The notes below the pieces were generated by a model, which was not told the DNA's origin, made no database searches, and saw only the letters and a list, made by a program, of their open reading frames with translations. From Bacillota bacterium (GTDB taxonomy: Bacteria; Bacillota; Clostridia; Peptostreptococcales; Anaerovoracaceae), in contig JAEZLP010000069.1 in assembly GCA_023415235.1 (NCBI GenBank), positions 101,816 through 165,815 on the forward strand: a stretch of DNA of 64,000 bases, written 5' to 3'. The position numbers were made by a program, and so were the translations under genes. Shown here piece after piece: positions 42,785 through 52,570 of this stretch (position 1 is its first letter; every line of letters begins with the position of its first letter).

Positions 42785-44467
42785 TCATTGAGTTATATTC
42801 GGGCCATCATCAGGAAGCTCATTCATCATCTGAATGAAGAGCGGAACCAGAGAGGGGTCAAACTGGGTTCCCGCTTTCGTGTGAAGTTCCTGTAAGGCCT
42901 CTTCTGTTGTCATGGCGGGTTTATTTCGCTCACGGTGGGTCATGACATCGAATGCGTCCATAATAGATATCATCCGTGACATGAGAGGAATCTCTTCTCC
43001 CTTGAGACCCTGCGGATATCCCTGGCCGTTCCACCATTCATGGTGATATAAAATGATATCGGCGAGATAGGCGAATTCTCCGGAAGCCTGAGCAATCCGG
43101 TAGCCAATTTCCGCATGCTTTCTCATGATAAGCCATTCCGCATCATTGAGCCGAGACTTTTTTAAAATAATATCTTTTGATATACCAATTTTCCCGATAT
43201 CATGTAGGGTTACAGCTCGTATCAGGGCAGTCAGGTTTTCCGCGGAAAAATCAAGAACCATTGCAAATTCTTTCGCCAGCGTCTGGAGTCTTTCAATGTG
43301 CCCTTTCATTTCATAATCATTTTCCCGCAGCACTTTTTCCAGGGTTTCTGCGATTGTCCCTCTGACTTTCCTGCCTTCGATCAGCTTAACCTGATACATG
43401 AATTCTTCCGCTTCCTTTAATACCTTAGGCAATGGGGTTTCTTCATCCGTCTTCGTTGCCACTCCCAAGGATATACTTAATAAAATGTCCGTCCCCTGAA
43501 AGCTATTGCAAGCTGCGCTGATCTTATCCCGAACTGTGTTGGCTGTTTCCTTGTCTGTGTTTGGAAGAATAATAGCAAACTCATCACCGCCCCATCTTGC
43601 GATAATATCATTTTGACGACAGGATTGCTGAATAATGAGTGCCATTTTTTTTAGCCTTTTGTCACCCTCATGATGGCCAAAAACATCGTTGACAAATTTC
43701 AGTCCGTTCATATCCCCAATGATCAAGGAAATGGGCAGATATTCCTTGTTATTATCTATCTCTTGAAGCTTATGGTCAAAATACGTCTTATTATACAAGC
43801 CGGTTAACCCGTCATGAAGGGTGAGATAGGTTATGTGATCCAGTCCTTCCCGAATTGCATCCTTCTGCTCTTTGAAATAGAGCTGGATCAGACCAATGGC
43901 GTTTAAAATCAGGATAATTTGAGAGACGACATAGGGAGCCATATGGGGCATTTTCAAAATATATGAAAAGATTAAATTATTGCAAACCCAGGCGATATCC
44001 AATAAGCCCAATACCAGGATGAGCTTTCCATAATGTTTGGCAGACCGGATCATAACGATCCCAACCAGGGAGAATAACGTAAATACAGTTAAATACGTGT
44101 ATTGAATCATATGTAAAGCCGGCAGGCTTAGCATTGAGAAAACAATAAATAAGATTATCCATACCGTTCCGATTCCTATACACTGAACTGTTTTGATTTT
44201 GGTTTTCAGGAATAAGAGAGTCCCCCATGTTATCAGAAGATTGGCATAAAAATAGGAACAAAGGCTTAGAAGAAAAATCGGTTGATTTTGTCTCAGAAAA
44301 TATGGAAAAACCGCGTCAAGCGAATAGTTTAACGCAATAATAGACCAGCCGGCAAACCACAGCACCAGAAATATTTTGCGTTCAAACGTAAAAACATAGA
44401 CGTACAGCATCAGCAATACTGCAATAGATCCAAGGGATGCAATCAATAAAAGTGCGGATATTTCCAT
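42785..44467 (-). CDS. Membrane GGDEF/HD-GYP cyclic-di-GMP enzyme
   Basis: About 560 residues from ATG 44467 (AGGAG 5 nt upstream). Residues 1-200 form 6-7 membrane segments. A GGDEF domain at about 215-370 has RWGGDEFAII (the active signature itself). An HD-GYP domain at about 380-555 contains HDIGKIGI, then HHEWWNGQGYP and MDAFDVMT. It can therefore make and break cyclic-di-GMP, with an unknown membrane signal. Transcribed alone. Confidence 0.93.
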   Translation of the reverse strand: MEISALLLIASLGSIAVLLMLYVYVFTFERKIFLVLWFAGWSIIALNYSLDAVFPYFLRQNQPIFLLSLCSYFYANLLITWGTLLFLKTKIKTVQCIGIGTVWIILFIVFSMLSLPALHMIQYTYLTVFTLFSLVGIVMIRSAKHYGKLILVLGLLDIAWVCNNLIFSYILKMPHMAPYVVSQIILILNAIGLIQLYFKEQKDAIREGLDHITYLTLHDGLTGLYNKTYFDHKLQEIDNNKEYLPISLIIGDMNGLKFVNDVFGHHEGDKRLKKMALIIQQSCRQNDIIARWGGDEFAIILPNTDKETANTVRDKISAACNSFQGTDILLSISLGVATKTDEETPLPKVLKEAEEFMYQVKLIEGRKVRGTIAETLEKVLRENDYEMKGHIERLQTLAKEFAMVLDFSAENLTALIRAVTLHDIGKIGISKDIILKKSRLNDAEWLIMRKHAEIGYRIAQASGEFAYLADIILYHHEWWNGQGYPQGLKGEEIPLMSRMISIMDAFDVMTHRERNKPAMTTEEALQELHTKAGTQFDPSLVPLFIQMMNELPDDGPNITQ

Positions 44468-44611
44468 ATTCACTCCTGGCGAGTTACGCTGCTGTCTTAG
44501 TTATATTTTTATTAGTCTTTTCAATCAATCATACCCATTTCTACTGGATATATTAAATATAACAGGAAAAAATAAAAAATGTAAACATAAAATTTGCGGC
44601 AAAACGAAAAG

Positions 44612-44646
44612 ACAAACTGGCCGAATTATAACATTAGCCAGTTTGT
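44612..44646 (-). terminator. Rho-independent terminator of the Thr-rich gene
   Basis: The stem ACAAACTGGC / GCCAGTTTGT with a 15-nt loop lies 31 nt after the stop at 44677. T-rich sequence follows on either strand. Confidence 0.7.
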
Positions 44647-44676
44647 TTATTTTTCATAACAGACATTAAAATGTGA

Positions 44677-44988
44677 TCAGCCGCCGCTTGCTAAACCATT
44701 GGAAACTGAGCTACTGGCCTCGGCACCGCCCGATACGGAGTTGGTCAAACCAAAACTCGGACTTAAGGTGGTCGTTAAGGTCAATGTAGTTGTTATCTGT
44801 GGAGTAGCAGTTAGATTTAGGCTGGGTGTTGCAGTTAGATTGAGGCGAGGTGTTGCAGTAACAGTATTGGAAAAATTCCTCATCAAATTCCTGTTAAAGG
44901 ATTTCATTGCAGAGAACATATTATTGGTGTATTTGGAAGCTGGCCACATTCCTATGAAGGGTGTCTTATAATTGGTTCCTCTTTCCAT
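44677..44988 (-). CDS. Small Thr-rich repeat protein, unknown function
   Basis: 103 residues from ATG 44988 (AAGGAGG 7 nt upstream). An N-terminal part KTPFIGMWPASKYTNNMFSA is followed by a Thr/Leu/Pro-rich stretch with the unit TATPxLNL repeated (NTVTATPRLNL, TATPSLNL, TATPQITTTL) and a Gly/Ser-rich tail. No signal peptide or lipobox. Repeats of this sort occur in spore-coat or surface proteins, but nothing here proves it. Strong ribosome site and own terminator mark it as real. Confidence 0.7.
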   Translation of the reverse strand: MERGTNYKTPFIGMWPASKYTNNMFSAMKSFNRNLMRNFSNTVTATPRLNLTATPSLNLTATPQITTTLTLTTTLSPSFGLTNSVSGGAEASSSVSNGLASGG

Positions 44989-45052
44989 ATTTATTCCTCC
45001 TTGCCGGAACATAAAACTGTGCGTCCTTATTAGGACAATACGCAACTAATCC

Positions 45053-45089
45053 AAAGAACCTGGACGGTACATTCACATCCAGGTTCTTT
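45053..45089 (-). terminator. Rho-independent terminator after the OFA transporter
   Basis: The stem AAAGAACCTGGA / TCCAGGTTCTTT with a 13-nt loop. T-rich on the plus side; weaker on the minus side. It separates the OFA gene (stop 45108) from the Thr-rich gene. Confidence 0.65.
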
Positions 45090-45107
45090 TATATTACGGA
45101 CTTAGTT

Positions 45108-46361
45108 TTAGGTTTTCAGCCTTGGGGGCTTCAACATCGATATAATTGCAAATCCAACTGCTGCTGCAATTCCAGCTATTAAGAATGCAGTGGAAAAGGC
45201 CTTGGTTGCGCTGAAGTAGGCAACGGTGTATGAAGAAGCCACCGCACCTACGCCAAAACCAAAGAGAACCATGCCGTAATTTTGAGCTGCGTTTTTTATC
45301 CCCCAGAAGTCAGCTGACAATGCCGGGAACACCCCAAGATATCCGCCATATGAGAAGCCGATGATAGCTATGATGACCAGCATCAGATATGCTTTTACAA
45401 AAGACACACAGACAATTGATGCTGCAGTAATTACTAGAAGGAGCAACAGAGTGTTCTTTCTGCCCAATTTGTCTGAAACCCAGCCCCAGAAGATACGTCC
45501 TAAAGAGTTGCAGCCTGCAATAATCATAACTCCTAAAACAGCAGCCTCCTTAGTCAGCCCGCTGTCCGGCTGCAAGCCAAGTATTTTAGCCATGGGGATC
45601 ATCATAGAGCCTGCAGCGGTCGCACACATAAAGGCGAAGGTCACCATATAGAACTGCGGCATTTTCAGCACTTCTAAAGGAGTGAAGTTCTGAGTAACGA
45701 TTCCATCCTTAGGTGCTGGAGGTATCCAGCCCTCAGGCTTGAAGCCCTCTGGAGGATTTTTTATAAAAAATGATCCCAGAACTGTAACAATAACAAATAT
45801 TACTCCAAAAATGGCAAAAGTGCTCAGTACATCGTTGCCGCCATTTCTTTTTATCAAAGCTTCAGCAACGGGAGTAAATACCAAGCCTCCAAACCCCAGG
45901 GCTGAGACGATTATTCCGGTCACGAGCCCTCTTTTGTCAGGAAACCATTTTTGGCAGGTAGCGATCGTAGTTGTATAAGCCATCCCCATACCAAAGCCGC
46001 CTAAAATGCCATAGGTCAACCACAGCATCCATGGCGTCGCTTCCGTTGTATATTGCGCAAGGAAAAATCCAATCCCCAGGATAATCCCTGCAGCAATGAT
46101 AACAGGTTTTGGGTTGTTCAACCTGTCCTGAATTCTGCCTCCTACTGTACTTCCGAAGGTCAATACGCCGAGCAGCAGGGCATATGCCAGGGTTCCATGT
46201 GTGGCAGGCCAGTGAAACAATGCGTTTGGAGTTGATGCACTGATGATCAGATAAGACTGGAATACGCTCCAGATATACGCAGTACCCAGGCACATCTGGA
46301 TTGCAATACTTGCAATAACCGGCATCCAGCGATAATTTTTACTTACCGGTGTAGTTGTCAT
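45108..46361 (-). CDS. OFA-family MFS transporter
   Basis: 417 residues from ATG 46361 (GGGGGAG 7 nt upstream). Twelve hydrophobic segments; OxlT-like sequence: MPVIASIAIQMCLGTAYIWS, GGRIQDRLNNPKPV, GFGMGMAYTTTIATCQKWFP, then RGLVTGIIVSALGFGG. The family exchanges monocarboxylates or dicarboxylates (oxalate:formate). The first 23 nt overlap the 3' end of the malonyl transferase gene, so it is read with that cluster and may export its product or import a precursor. Confidence 0.9.
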   Translation of the reverse strand: MTTTPVSKNYRWMPVIASIAIQMCLGTAYIWSVFQSYLIISASTPNALFHWPATHGTLAYALLLGVLTFGSTVGGRIQDRLNNPKPVIIAAGIILGIGFFLAQYTTEATPWMLWLTYGILGGFGMGMAYTTTIATCQKWFPDKRGLVTGIIVSALGFGGLVFTPVAEALIKRNGGNDVLSTFAIFGVIFVIVTVLGSFFIKNPPEGFKPEGWIPPAPKDGIVTQNFTPLEVLKMPQFYMVTFAFMCATAAGSMMIPMAKILGLQPDSGLTKEAAVLGVMIIAGCNSLGRIFWGWVSDKLGRKNTLLLLLVITAASIVCVSFVKAYLMLVIIAIIGFSYGGYLGVFPALSADFWGIKNAAQNYGMVLFGFGVGAVASSYTVAYFSATKAFSTAFLIAGIAAAVGFAIISMLKPPRLKT

Positions 46362-47328
46362 GAAGGACTCCCCCTTTTTTGTCATTTGAGTCTATTTCAA
46401 AAAACCTCTTTATATTATCAAACGACGTTTCATCGTGAACATTAAAAATATTAACTGTAGGATCCGTTTTCTTAACAAAATTGCTTAAAGCCTTCCCCGG
46501 TCCTACCTCAATAAATGTGTTAAAACCTTCGCATATTTGCTTCTTTATGATGTCTTCAAAATAAACAGGGTTGCTTACTTGCCTTGTAAGCTTACCGATT
46601 ATTTCTTCTCTGTCAAAACTGTAGTAGTCATTGTCTATATTGGCGATAACTGGAATATTGCCAATCTTGTAACTTAATTTATTAAGTTCAGTGTTAAGCT
46701 TTTCGCCGGCTCCTTTTAGAAGTCTTGAATGGAATGGTGCGCTGACAGGCAATATCACAGCCTGCTTTGAGCCTTCACTTTTGGCTATTTCAATGGCTTT
46801 TTTTATTGCATCTATTTCACCTGCCACTACAATCTGGCCTGGGCAATTGAAATTTACTGCATCGATTGTTCCAAAATCAGAGGCTTGCTTAACAATGCTG
46901 ATTACTTTTTCCCTATCCATGCCAATCATTGCAGCCATACTACCTTTCCCTTCGGGAACCTCCTCCTGCATATACCTCCCTCTTTTTTTTACAAGTTTCA
47001 ATGCATCTTCAAATTGTAATGCACCGCTTGCCGTTAAAGCAGAATATTCTCCAATACTCAATCCCGCCATTGCTTGTGGTCTTATACCAACGCTTTCAAG
47101 GAGTTTATAAATTGCAAATGATATAGCCAGTATTGATGGTTGAGTGTTTTCCGTTTTATTTAGTTCCTCTTCAGGTCCGTTAAAAATAATATTAAGCAAA
47201 TCGAAATTCACCGATTCATTAACTTGATCTAGCACATTTCTGACAACCTCATATTTGTCATATAATTCTTTTCCCATACCTGGATACTGTGCTCCCTGAC
47301 CCGGGAATAAGAATGAGATTTTTTCCAT
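46339..47328 (-). CDS. fabD: Malonyl-CoA:ACP transacylase (FabD-type)
   Basis: 329 residues from ATG 47328 (GGAGG 8 nt upstream). FLFPGQGAQYPGMG at residues 5-18; the nucleophile motif is GLSIGEYSA instead of GHSLGE, with the serine kept; the catalytic His is in PVSAPFHSRLLKGAG. It loads malonyl units onto ACP. The His-to-Leu change next to the serine is seen in some accessory FabD/AT proteins. Overlaps the downstream transporter. Part of the AT-rich cluster that also has an ACP and KAS III, making it a likely trans-acting AT for that pathway. Confidence 0.88.
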   Translation of the reverse strand: MEKISFLFPGQGAQYPGMGKELYDKYEVVRNVLDQVNESVNFDLLNIIFNGPEEELNKTENTQPSILAISFAIYKLLESVGIRPQAMAGLSIGEYSALTASGALQFEDALKLVKKRGRYMQEEVPEGKGSMAAMIGMDREKVISIVKQASDFGTIDAVNFNCPGQIVVAGEIDAIKKAIEIAKSEGSKQAVILPVSAPFHSRLLKGAGEKLNTELNKLSYKIGNIPVIANIDNDYYSFDREEIIGKLTRQVSNPVYFEDIIKKQICEGFNTFIEVGPGKALSNFVKKTDPTVNIFNVHDETSFDNIKRFFEIDSNDKKGGVLHDNYTGK

Positions 47329-47479
47329 ATAAAAGCCTCCAACTTCCATATAGCATAGCATATTGCGATTTCTTTTCATTACAGCACATCTATACCCGGT
47401 TCGTCAAGAAACTTTGCTTTCCTTAAGGCGCCTGACTGCCCGAGCAAGATGTACTGTTCCGAGATTAATAATTTCCGAT

Positions 47480-48781
47480 CTAGATTTTTCGCCTGTCAAT
47501 AACCCTTATTGCCTTGCCTTCGCTTCTTGCGATCGTCTTTGGCTCTACCAGTTTGACAATTGCGTTGATACCCAATACACTATCTACCTTCTTAGTAATT
47601 TTTCTTTCAAGGTCTTCAATTTTTTTGACTTCATCGAAAAGCACATCCTGCGATGTTTCAACCCATATCTCAAGGATATCCAGATTATTAACCCGGTCGA
47701 CTATCAAAAGATAATGAGGGGCTGTCTTACCTATTTCCAAAAGCACGTTCTCTATCTGAGATGGGAATACGTTTACACCTCTTATTATGAGCATATCATC
47801 ACTTCTGCCTGTAACCTTGCTCATTCTTACAAGTGTTCTTCCACATTCACATTTTTCATAATTCAACGAGGATAAATCATGGGTTCTATACCTGATCAGC
47901 GGCAAGCCCTCCTTGGTAATGGTTGTGAAAACAAGCTCTCCATCTGATCCAGGAGGTAGTACTTCTCCTGTTTCAGGATTTATTATTTCAGGCATGAAGT
48001 GGTCTTCCTGAATGTGCAGACCGCATTTGCCAGTACATTCAATGGATACGCCAGGTCCCACTATTTCGCTAAGCCCATAAATGTCTATTGCCATAATTCC
48101 CAAGCTTTCCTCTATTTCTTTCCTCATGTTATAAGACCAGGGCTCAGCGCCAAAAATGCCGGTCTTGAGTTTCAATTCATTCCTGCTGATTCCCATTTCC
48201 ATAATTTCTTCTGCCATGTGAAGTGCATAGGATGGAGTACATGCCAGGACAGTCGTACCGAAGTCTTTCATGATCTGCAACTGCCGTTTGGTATTGCCTC
48301 CTGATATTGGTATCACAGAGGCTCCTATCCTTTCAGCACCATAATGGATTCCAAGACCGCCGGTAAATAAGCCATATCCATAGGAAATTTGCACGATAGA
48401 TTCCTGGCTGGCACCTGCACTATACAATGATCTCGCCACCACCTCAGCCCATGCACTTAAGTCCCTGCTCGTATAACCGACCACCGACGGTTTCCCTGTT
48501 GTCCCTGATGAAGCGTGTATTCTTACAATCTCATTCATCGGTACGGCAAACATTCCGTACGGATAGGTGTCCCTTAAATCCTGCTTGCTCGTAAACGGCA
48601 GCTTTTTTAGATCCTCTAGAGATCTTATATCACCAGGTTCAATACCTGCTTTTTGCATCTTGCTACGATAAAAGGGTACATTGCTGTAAACCCTTTTAAC
48701 CGTATTTATAAGTCTTTCTATCTGAACTTTCGTCATTTCGTCTCTCGACATGCATTCACATGTCTGATTCCAGTATTGCAT
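47480..48781 (-). CDS. Phenylacetate-CoA ligase family (PaaK-type) adenylating enzyme
   Basis: 433 residues, with GGGAG 7 nt before ATG. PaaK features: KLPFTSKQDLRDTYPYG, ASSGTTGKPSVVGYT (P-loop-like A3), DIYGLSEIVGPGVS, LPLIRYRTHDLS and the C-terminal GVNVFPSQIENVL. Enzymes of this type make acyl-CoA from aryl-acetic acids via acyl-AMP; some load carrier proteins directly. In this cluster it could supply an aromatic or branched starter. Divergent from the condensation-like gene 267 nt away; no clear promoter was resolved in that interval. Confidence 0.9.
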   Translation of the reverse strand: MQYWNQTCECMSRDEMTKVQIERLINTVKRVYSNVPFYRSKMQKAGIEPGDIRSLEDLKKLPFTSKQDLRDTYPYGMFAVPMNEIVRIHASSGTTGKPSVVGYTSRDLSAWAEVVARSLYSAGASQESIVQISYGYGLFTGGLGIHYGAERIGASVIPISGGNTKRQLQIMKDFGTTVLACTPSYALHMAEEIMEMGISRNELKLKTGIFGAEPWSYNMRKEIEESLGIMAIDIYGLSEIVGPGVSIECTGKCGLHIQEDHFMPEIINPETGEVLPPGSDGELVFTTITKEGLPLIRYRTHDLSSLNYEKCECGRTLVRMSKVTGRSDDMLIIRGVNVFPSQIENVLLEIGKTAPHYLLIVDRVNNLDILEIWVETSQDVLFDEVKKIEDLERKITKKVDSVLGINAIVKLVEPKTIARSEGKAIRVIDRRKI

Positions 48782-49048
48782 CTATTTCACTCCCAAATTA
48801 TCTTCTTGGGCATACTTGTTCCCTTAGCATTAATATGCCTGCATTGGAAAGAGGGTGAGATTTTCTACAAATTTTTAAATCTGACATTTTAAATAGGATG
48901 ATTGATATAGCTGTACCATTGTAGCAATCGCAAAACGAATTCATAGTATGTTAATGATGAGAAACTCTACAAACACCTAAATTTTGTAAATTTTATTGTC
49001 ATTCAGCAGAATATTATCAATGATTTAACTTATATGGAGTGAGTTGAT

Positions 49049-50389
49049 ATGCGTAACGAGAATCCGACTCAAATACCGGATATTATACCGGCTGATGCAC
49101 ACGATATGTGCAATTATGTTGCCAAGTATCATATGGCAAACTTCCAAATCCAAACAATAATGAGGCTGGATGGTCGATTGGACTTTAATAAGCTGGTAGA
49201 AGCGGTGAGGTTATCAATTGATTCAGAACCGGTTTTGGGATGCCGATTTATAAAGCTTGATTCACCATATTGGAGACCTTTCGATGATATAGATCATATA
49301 AATTTATGCTCCATAGAGGAGACTGATAATCCGGATGAAGCGATTCAAAGGTTCCTGCAAAGTCCCTTGGATATGGATAAAGATCCTGTGGTTAAGATAA
49401 AACTCATACGTTCAGAGTATGACACATTGGGTATAAAAATCAACCATGCATGCTGCGATGCAGCTGGCGCAAGAGAATATATTCTCCTTCTTTCGGATAT
49501 TTATTCCCGTATTAGCAACGGTGAGGATGTTTTTATTCTAAAACCGAGTATCCGCAGCAAAAAAGATCATGAGAAGCTATTAAGTGCCTTTTCAGAAAAA
49601 AATTCAGGGAAGCCCTGGAGTACCAGAAAGCAGATTGCTTTTCCCACATGGAATTTCCCCTGGAAGAATATGAAAATAGGCAGCACACGTTTTGTGTTTT
49701 CCAGCCTTCCTTATGGACATTTTGATGTAATGAAAAGTTACGGAAAAGCCAGAAATGCAACAGTAAATGATTTAATTCTAACTGCTGTTTATAGGGCTAT
49801 GTTTGAAATATCAAAGCCTCCGTATGGTTTGCCAATGGATATTCCTGTTACGATCGATTTACGTAAATATCTGCCCGATCATAAGGCGGAAGCAATCAGA
49901 AATTTATCTGGCGGGATTGTAATGAGGCTGGCTCGGAAAGCCGGTGAGCCCTTTGAAGATACCTTGTCCAGGGTAATGTCCCTAACGAAAATTATGAAAG
50001 AAGGTCATCCGAGCAAAGAAAACCTCTTACGGGCAGAACGTATTGAAAAAATGAATTTCTATCAAATTTGCGCTTACTTTAAGACTACTTCACAGTTTAT
50101 TGATATGCTGTCGCATAATCCTTTTTATGTGGTTGGTAAGTGTAGTCCGATCTTGTCAAACTTCGGTTATATTTCAAAATCACTAATTGAATTCGGTGAT
50201 AAAGTTGTAACTGATGCTTATATTGCCCCGCCTATTGTACGGCCACCAGGAATTATTCTCGTTGCCAGCACCTATAACGGTATCATCACGTTAGGCGCCG
50301 GTTACTACAAACCGTCCGTTCGGAAAGCTGATATGGAAAGGCTTATTAATAAAATCAGAGACGAACTGGTGAAAGGATGCACGGAATGA
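49049..50389 (+). CDS. Condensation-domain-like acyltransferase (paralogue 1)
   Basis: 446 residues, with GGAGTG 7 nt before ATG. It has the chloramphenicol-acetyltransferase/NRPS-condensation fold: MRLDGRLDFNKLVEAVRLSI near the start, active-site NHACCDAAGAREY (His-x3-Asp as in HHxxxDG, but the Gly replaced by Ala), NATVNDLILTAVYRA and a C-terminal FGYISKSLIEFGDKVV. Such stand-alone proteins join an acyl group to an alcohol or amine. It is first in a plus-strand operon with ACP, KAS III and SDR. Confidence 0.82.
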   Translation: MRNENPTQIPDIIPADAHDMCNYVAKYHMANFQIQTIMRLDGRLDFNKLVEAVRLSIDSEPVLGCRFIKLDSPYWRPFDDIDHINLCSIEETDNPDEAIQRFLQSPLDMDKDPVVKIKLIRSEYDTLGIKINHACCDAAGAREYILLLSDIYSRISNGEDVFILKPSIRSKKDHEKLLSAFSEKNSGKPWSTRKQIAFPTWNFPWKNMKIGSTRFVFSSLPYGHFDVMKSYGKARNATVNDLILTAVYRAMFEISKPPYGLPMDIPVTIDLRKYLPDHKAEAIRNLSGGIVMRLARKAGEPFEDTLSRVMSLTKIMKEGHPSKENLLRAERIEKMNFYQICAYFKTTSQFIDMLSHNPFYVVGKCSPILSNFGYISKSLIEFGDKVVTDAYIAPPIVRPPGIILVASTYNGIITLGAGYYKPSVRKADMERLINKIRDELVKGCTE

Positions 50390-50473
50390 CCCATTTCACA
50401 CATCCTTCAAAAGTGGCATATTTTGATATTGCAAATATTATTTTTTAACTCAAAGGAGAAAGGAGAGCCTGAT

Positions 50474-50692
50474 ATGACCGTTAAAGAAAAACTGAATCTT
50501 CTGGAGGAACTGCTATTTCTTGATAGGGACACACTGGAGGAAGATTCAGAACTTGCCGCTTATGAAGAATGGAACTCAATGGCTGCAATATCTCTTATCG
50601 CAATGTTTGATGATGTTTTTGGCAAGGAGCTGAAACCAGAAGATGTAAAGAAGTTTGAAACAGTAAAGGATATTCTTGATAAAATGGAATGA
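50474..50692 (+). CDS. Acyl carrier protein
   Basis: 72 residues from ATG 50474 (GGAGAG 6 nt upstream). The phosphopantetheine attachment Ser35 lies in EEWNSMAAI, where classical ACPs have Asp-Ser-Leu. Acidic, four-helix length. It ends 11 nt before the KAS III gene and is the likely carrier for the cluster. Confidence 0.88.
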   Translation: MTVKEKLNLLEELLFLDRDTLEEDSELAAYEEWNSMAAISLIAMFDDVFGKELKPEDVKKFETVKDILDKME

Positions 50693-50703
50693 GGTGCGAA
50701 TAA

Positions 50704-51759
50704 TTGGCAACCGGAATATTGAAAAATGTTGAGATTAAAGGCATAGCGTGTGCGGTGCCTGATCATATAGTGAATAATGAGGATTATTATGAGGTATTCG
50801 GAGAGGACAGTGTGCATAAGTTTATTAATTTAACTGGCGTCAAGACGAGACATGTGGCTATTGATGAACAATGTACTTCAGATTTATGCTATGTTGCGTC
50901 CAAAAGCCTTATGGAAAAGTTGAACTGGGAACCCTCTTCCATTGACGCCTTGATTCTCATTACTCAAACACCTGATTATGCTATACCGGCGACAGCTTGT
51001 GTCCTGCAGTATAGACTTGGACTAAGCGAAGATTGTATCGCCTTTGATATTAACCTAGGCTGTTCCGCTTATGTCTATGGTTTATGGCAGGCGGCAACAA
51101 TGATTTCAACACAGAATATAAACAGGGTCCTTCTGCTTGTTGGAGATACCAGCAATTTTGGAATTAATCAAAACGATAGTGCAACAGCAATGATATTTGG
51201 CGATGGAGGAACCGCAACTGCTTTGGAAAAGGCGGAGGGGAAGGATTTTAAATACTTTTTAAAAACCAAGGGAAGCGGATACGAAGCGATTATGGTCCCT
51301 TCAGGTCATGCCAGAAGCAGGTGTAAGACCGATGTGGATGCATCGGAGTATGAATTATCCATGAGCGGGGCGGAGGTCTTTTCCTTTACGATCACTGATG
51401 TCCCAAAGGCCATTAACAGCTTTATGTCGGAGTACTCCATTGACAAAAATGATGTGGATATGTTTGTGTTTCATCAAGCGAATCTGTTTATTCTCAAAAA
51501 TTTGGCGAGAAAAATAGGCGTTCCTATGGAAAAGGTGCCTGTATCTATTGATAGGTTTGGAAACACCAGTGGTGAATCAATTCCTTTGACATTGGTTGAC
51601 ACATTGGGGTCGGAACAATCAGATGAAACGGTTAAGCTGTTCTTATGCGGCTTCGGTGTAGGTTTGTCATACGGAGGGATCTATCTTGAAATGAAAAAAT
51701 CTGTTTGTCTTCCTATGATATATACAAATTATTATTTTAATGGGGATGTGAGCAAGTGA
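50704..51759 (+). CDS. 3-oxoacyl-ACP synthase III family (KAS III-like)
   Basis: 351 residues from TTG 50704 (GAGGTG upstream). The Cys-His-Asn triad is intact: Cys120 in INLGCSAYVYG, His in FVFHQANLF and Asn in RFGNTSGESIP. It condenses an acyl-CoA or acyl-ACP with malonyl-ACP. About 18 residues beyond the usual end (VCLPMIYTNYYFNG) are extra. It overlaps the SDR gene by 4 nt. Confidence 0.9.
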   Translation: MATGILKNVEIKGIACAVPDHIVNNEDYYEVFGEDSVHKFINLTGVKTRHVAIDEQCTSDLCYVASKSLMEKLNWEPSSIDALILITQTPDYAIPATACVLQYRLGLSEDCIAFDINLGCSAYVYGLWQAATMISTQNINRVLLLVGDTSNFGINQNDSATAMIFGDGGTATALEKAEGKDFKYFLKTKGSGYEAIMVPSGHARSRCKTDVDASEYELSMSGAEVFSFTITDVPKAINSFMSEYSIDKNDVDMFVFHQANLFILKNLARKIGVPMEKVPVSIDRFGNTSGESIPLTLVDTLGSEQSDETVKLFLCGFGVGLSYGGIYLEMKKSVCLPMIYTNYYFNGDVSK

Positions 51760-52517
51760 TAAATCCAATGGATCTGAGCGGAAAAAATATATTGGTTACA
51801 GGCGCCTCCTCCGGAATAGGAAAAGTCATTGCAATATTTTTAAGCAAAGTTGGGGCTAATATTATCCTGGTTGCCAGAAATGAAGAAAAGCTGAAAGAAA
51901 CTTATCATGAACTGGAGCCCGGGAATCACTCCTACTATTTGATCGACCTAAGTCATTTGGATGAAATTGAAGGCATGATAGACACTGTATGTAAGGATGG
52001 TCGAAAGCTTAACGGTATTGTGCATTCTGCCGGAACATCTAAGACAGTTCCTCTTCAATATTTAAAGCTAGATGATCTGAAAAGTATCATGACTATCAAC
52101 TTTTATTCCTTTCTGGAGCTTGTAAAACACTTTTCCACCAGGAAGTACAATGACAATGGCGGTAATATCGTGGCAATATCTTCAATTTCGAGCAGGGTCG
52201 GGGCCAGAGGTCTGACAGCATACTGCGCAAGTAAAGGAGCTCTTGAAAGTGCCATCAGGCCGATGGCACTGGAACTTGCAGCAAAAAACATCAGAATAAA
52301 CTCTATTGCGCCGGGCATGATAAAAACTCCAATGTATGATGGTTTAACGGAAATTGTAAATAACAAGAACTTTGAAGCCGATATTAAAAAGAGACAGATT
52401 TTAGGTCTGGGGAAACCCGAAGATATAGCATATACGGCTGCATTCCTGCTAAGTGATGCATCGAAATTTATAACCGGTACATCGATCATAGTCGATGGCG
52501 GATATATGGCACAGTAG
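51756..52517 (+). CDS. SDR oxidoreductase (FabG-like ketoreductase)
   Basis: 253 residues from GTG 51756, overlapping the KAS III stop; an in-frame ATG at 51768 is possible. TGASSGIGKVIA binds NAD(P); the catalytic Ser-Tyr-Lys are in AISSISSRVGARGLTAYCASK; the C-terminus TGTSIIVDGGYMA is FabG-typical. It should reduce the 3-oxo group made by the KAS III partner. Confidence 0.9.
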   Translation: MINPMDLSGKNILVTGASSGIGKVIAIFLSKVGANIILVARNEEKLKETYHELEPGNHSYYLIDLSHLDEIEGMIDTVCKDGRKLNGIVHSAGTSKTVPLQYLKLDDLKSIMTINFYSFLELVKHFSTRKYNDNGGNIVAISSISSRVGARGLTAYCASKGALESAIRPMALELAAKNIRINSIAPGMIKTPMYDGLTEIVNNKNFEADIKKRQILGLGKPEDIAYTAAFLLSDASKFITGTSIIVDGGYMAQ

Positions 52518-52545
52518 GTTCGATATAAATATTCCAAAAAAAGAT

Positions 52546-52570
52546 CCCCCACGTCTGACGTGGGGTTTTC
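52546..52570 (+). terminator. Rho-independent terminator between convergent operons
   Basis: The stem CCCCACGTC / GACGTGGGG with T runs on both strands serves the SDR gene and the convergent condensation-like gene. Confidence 0.85.
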
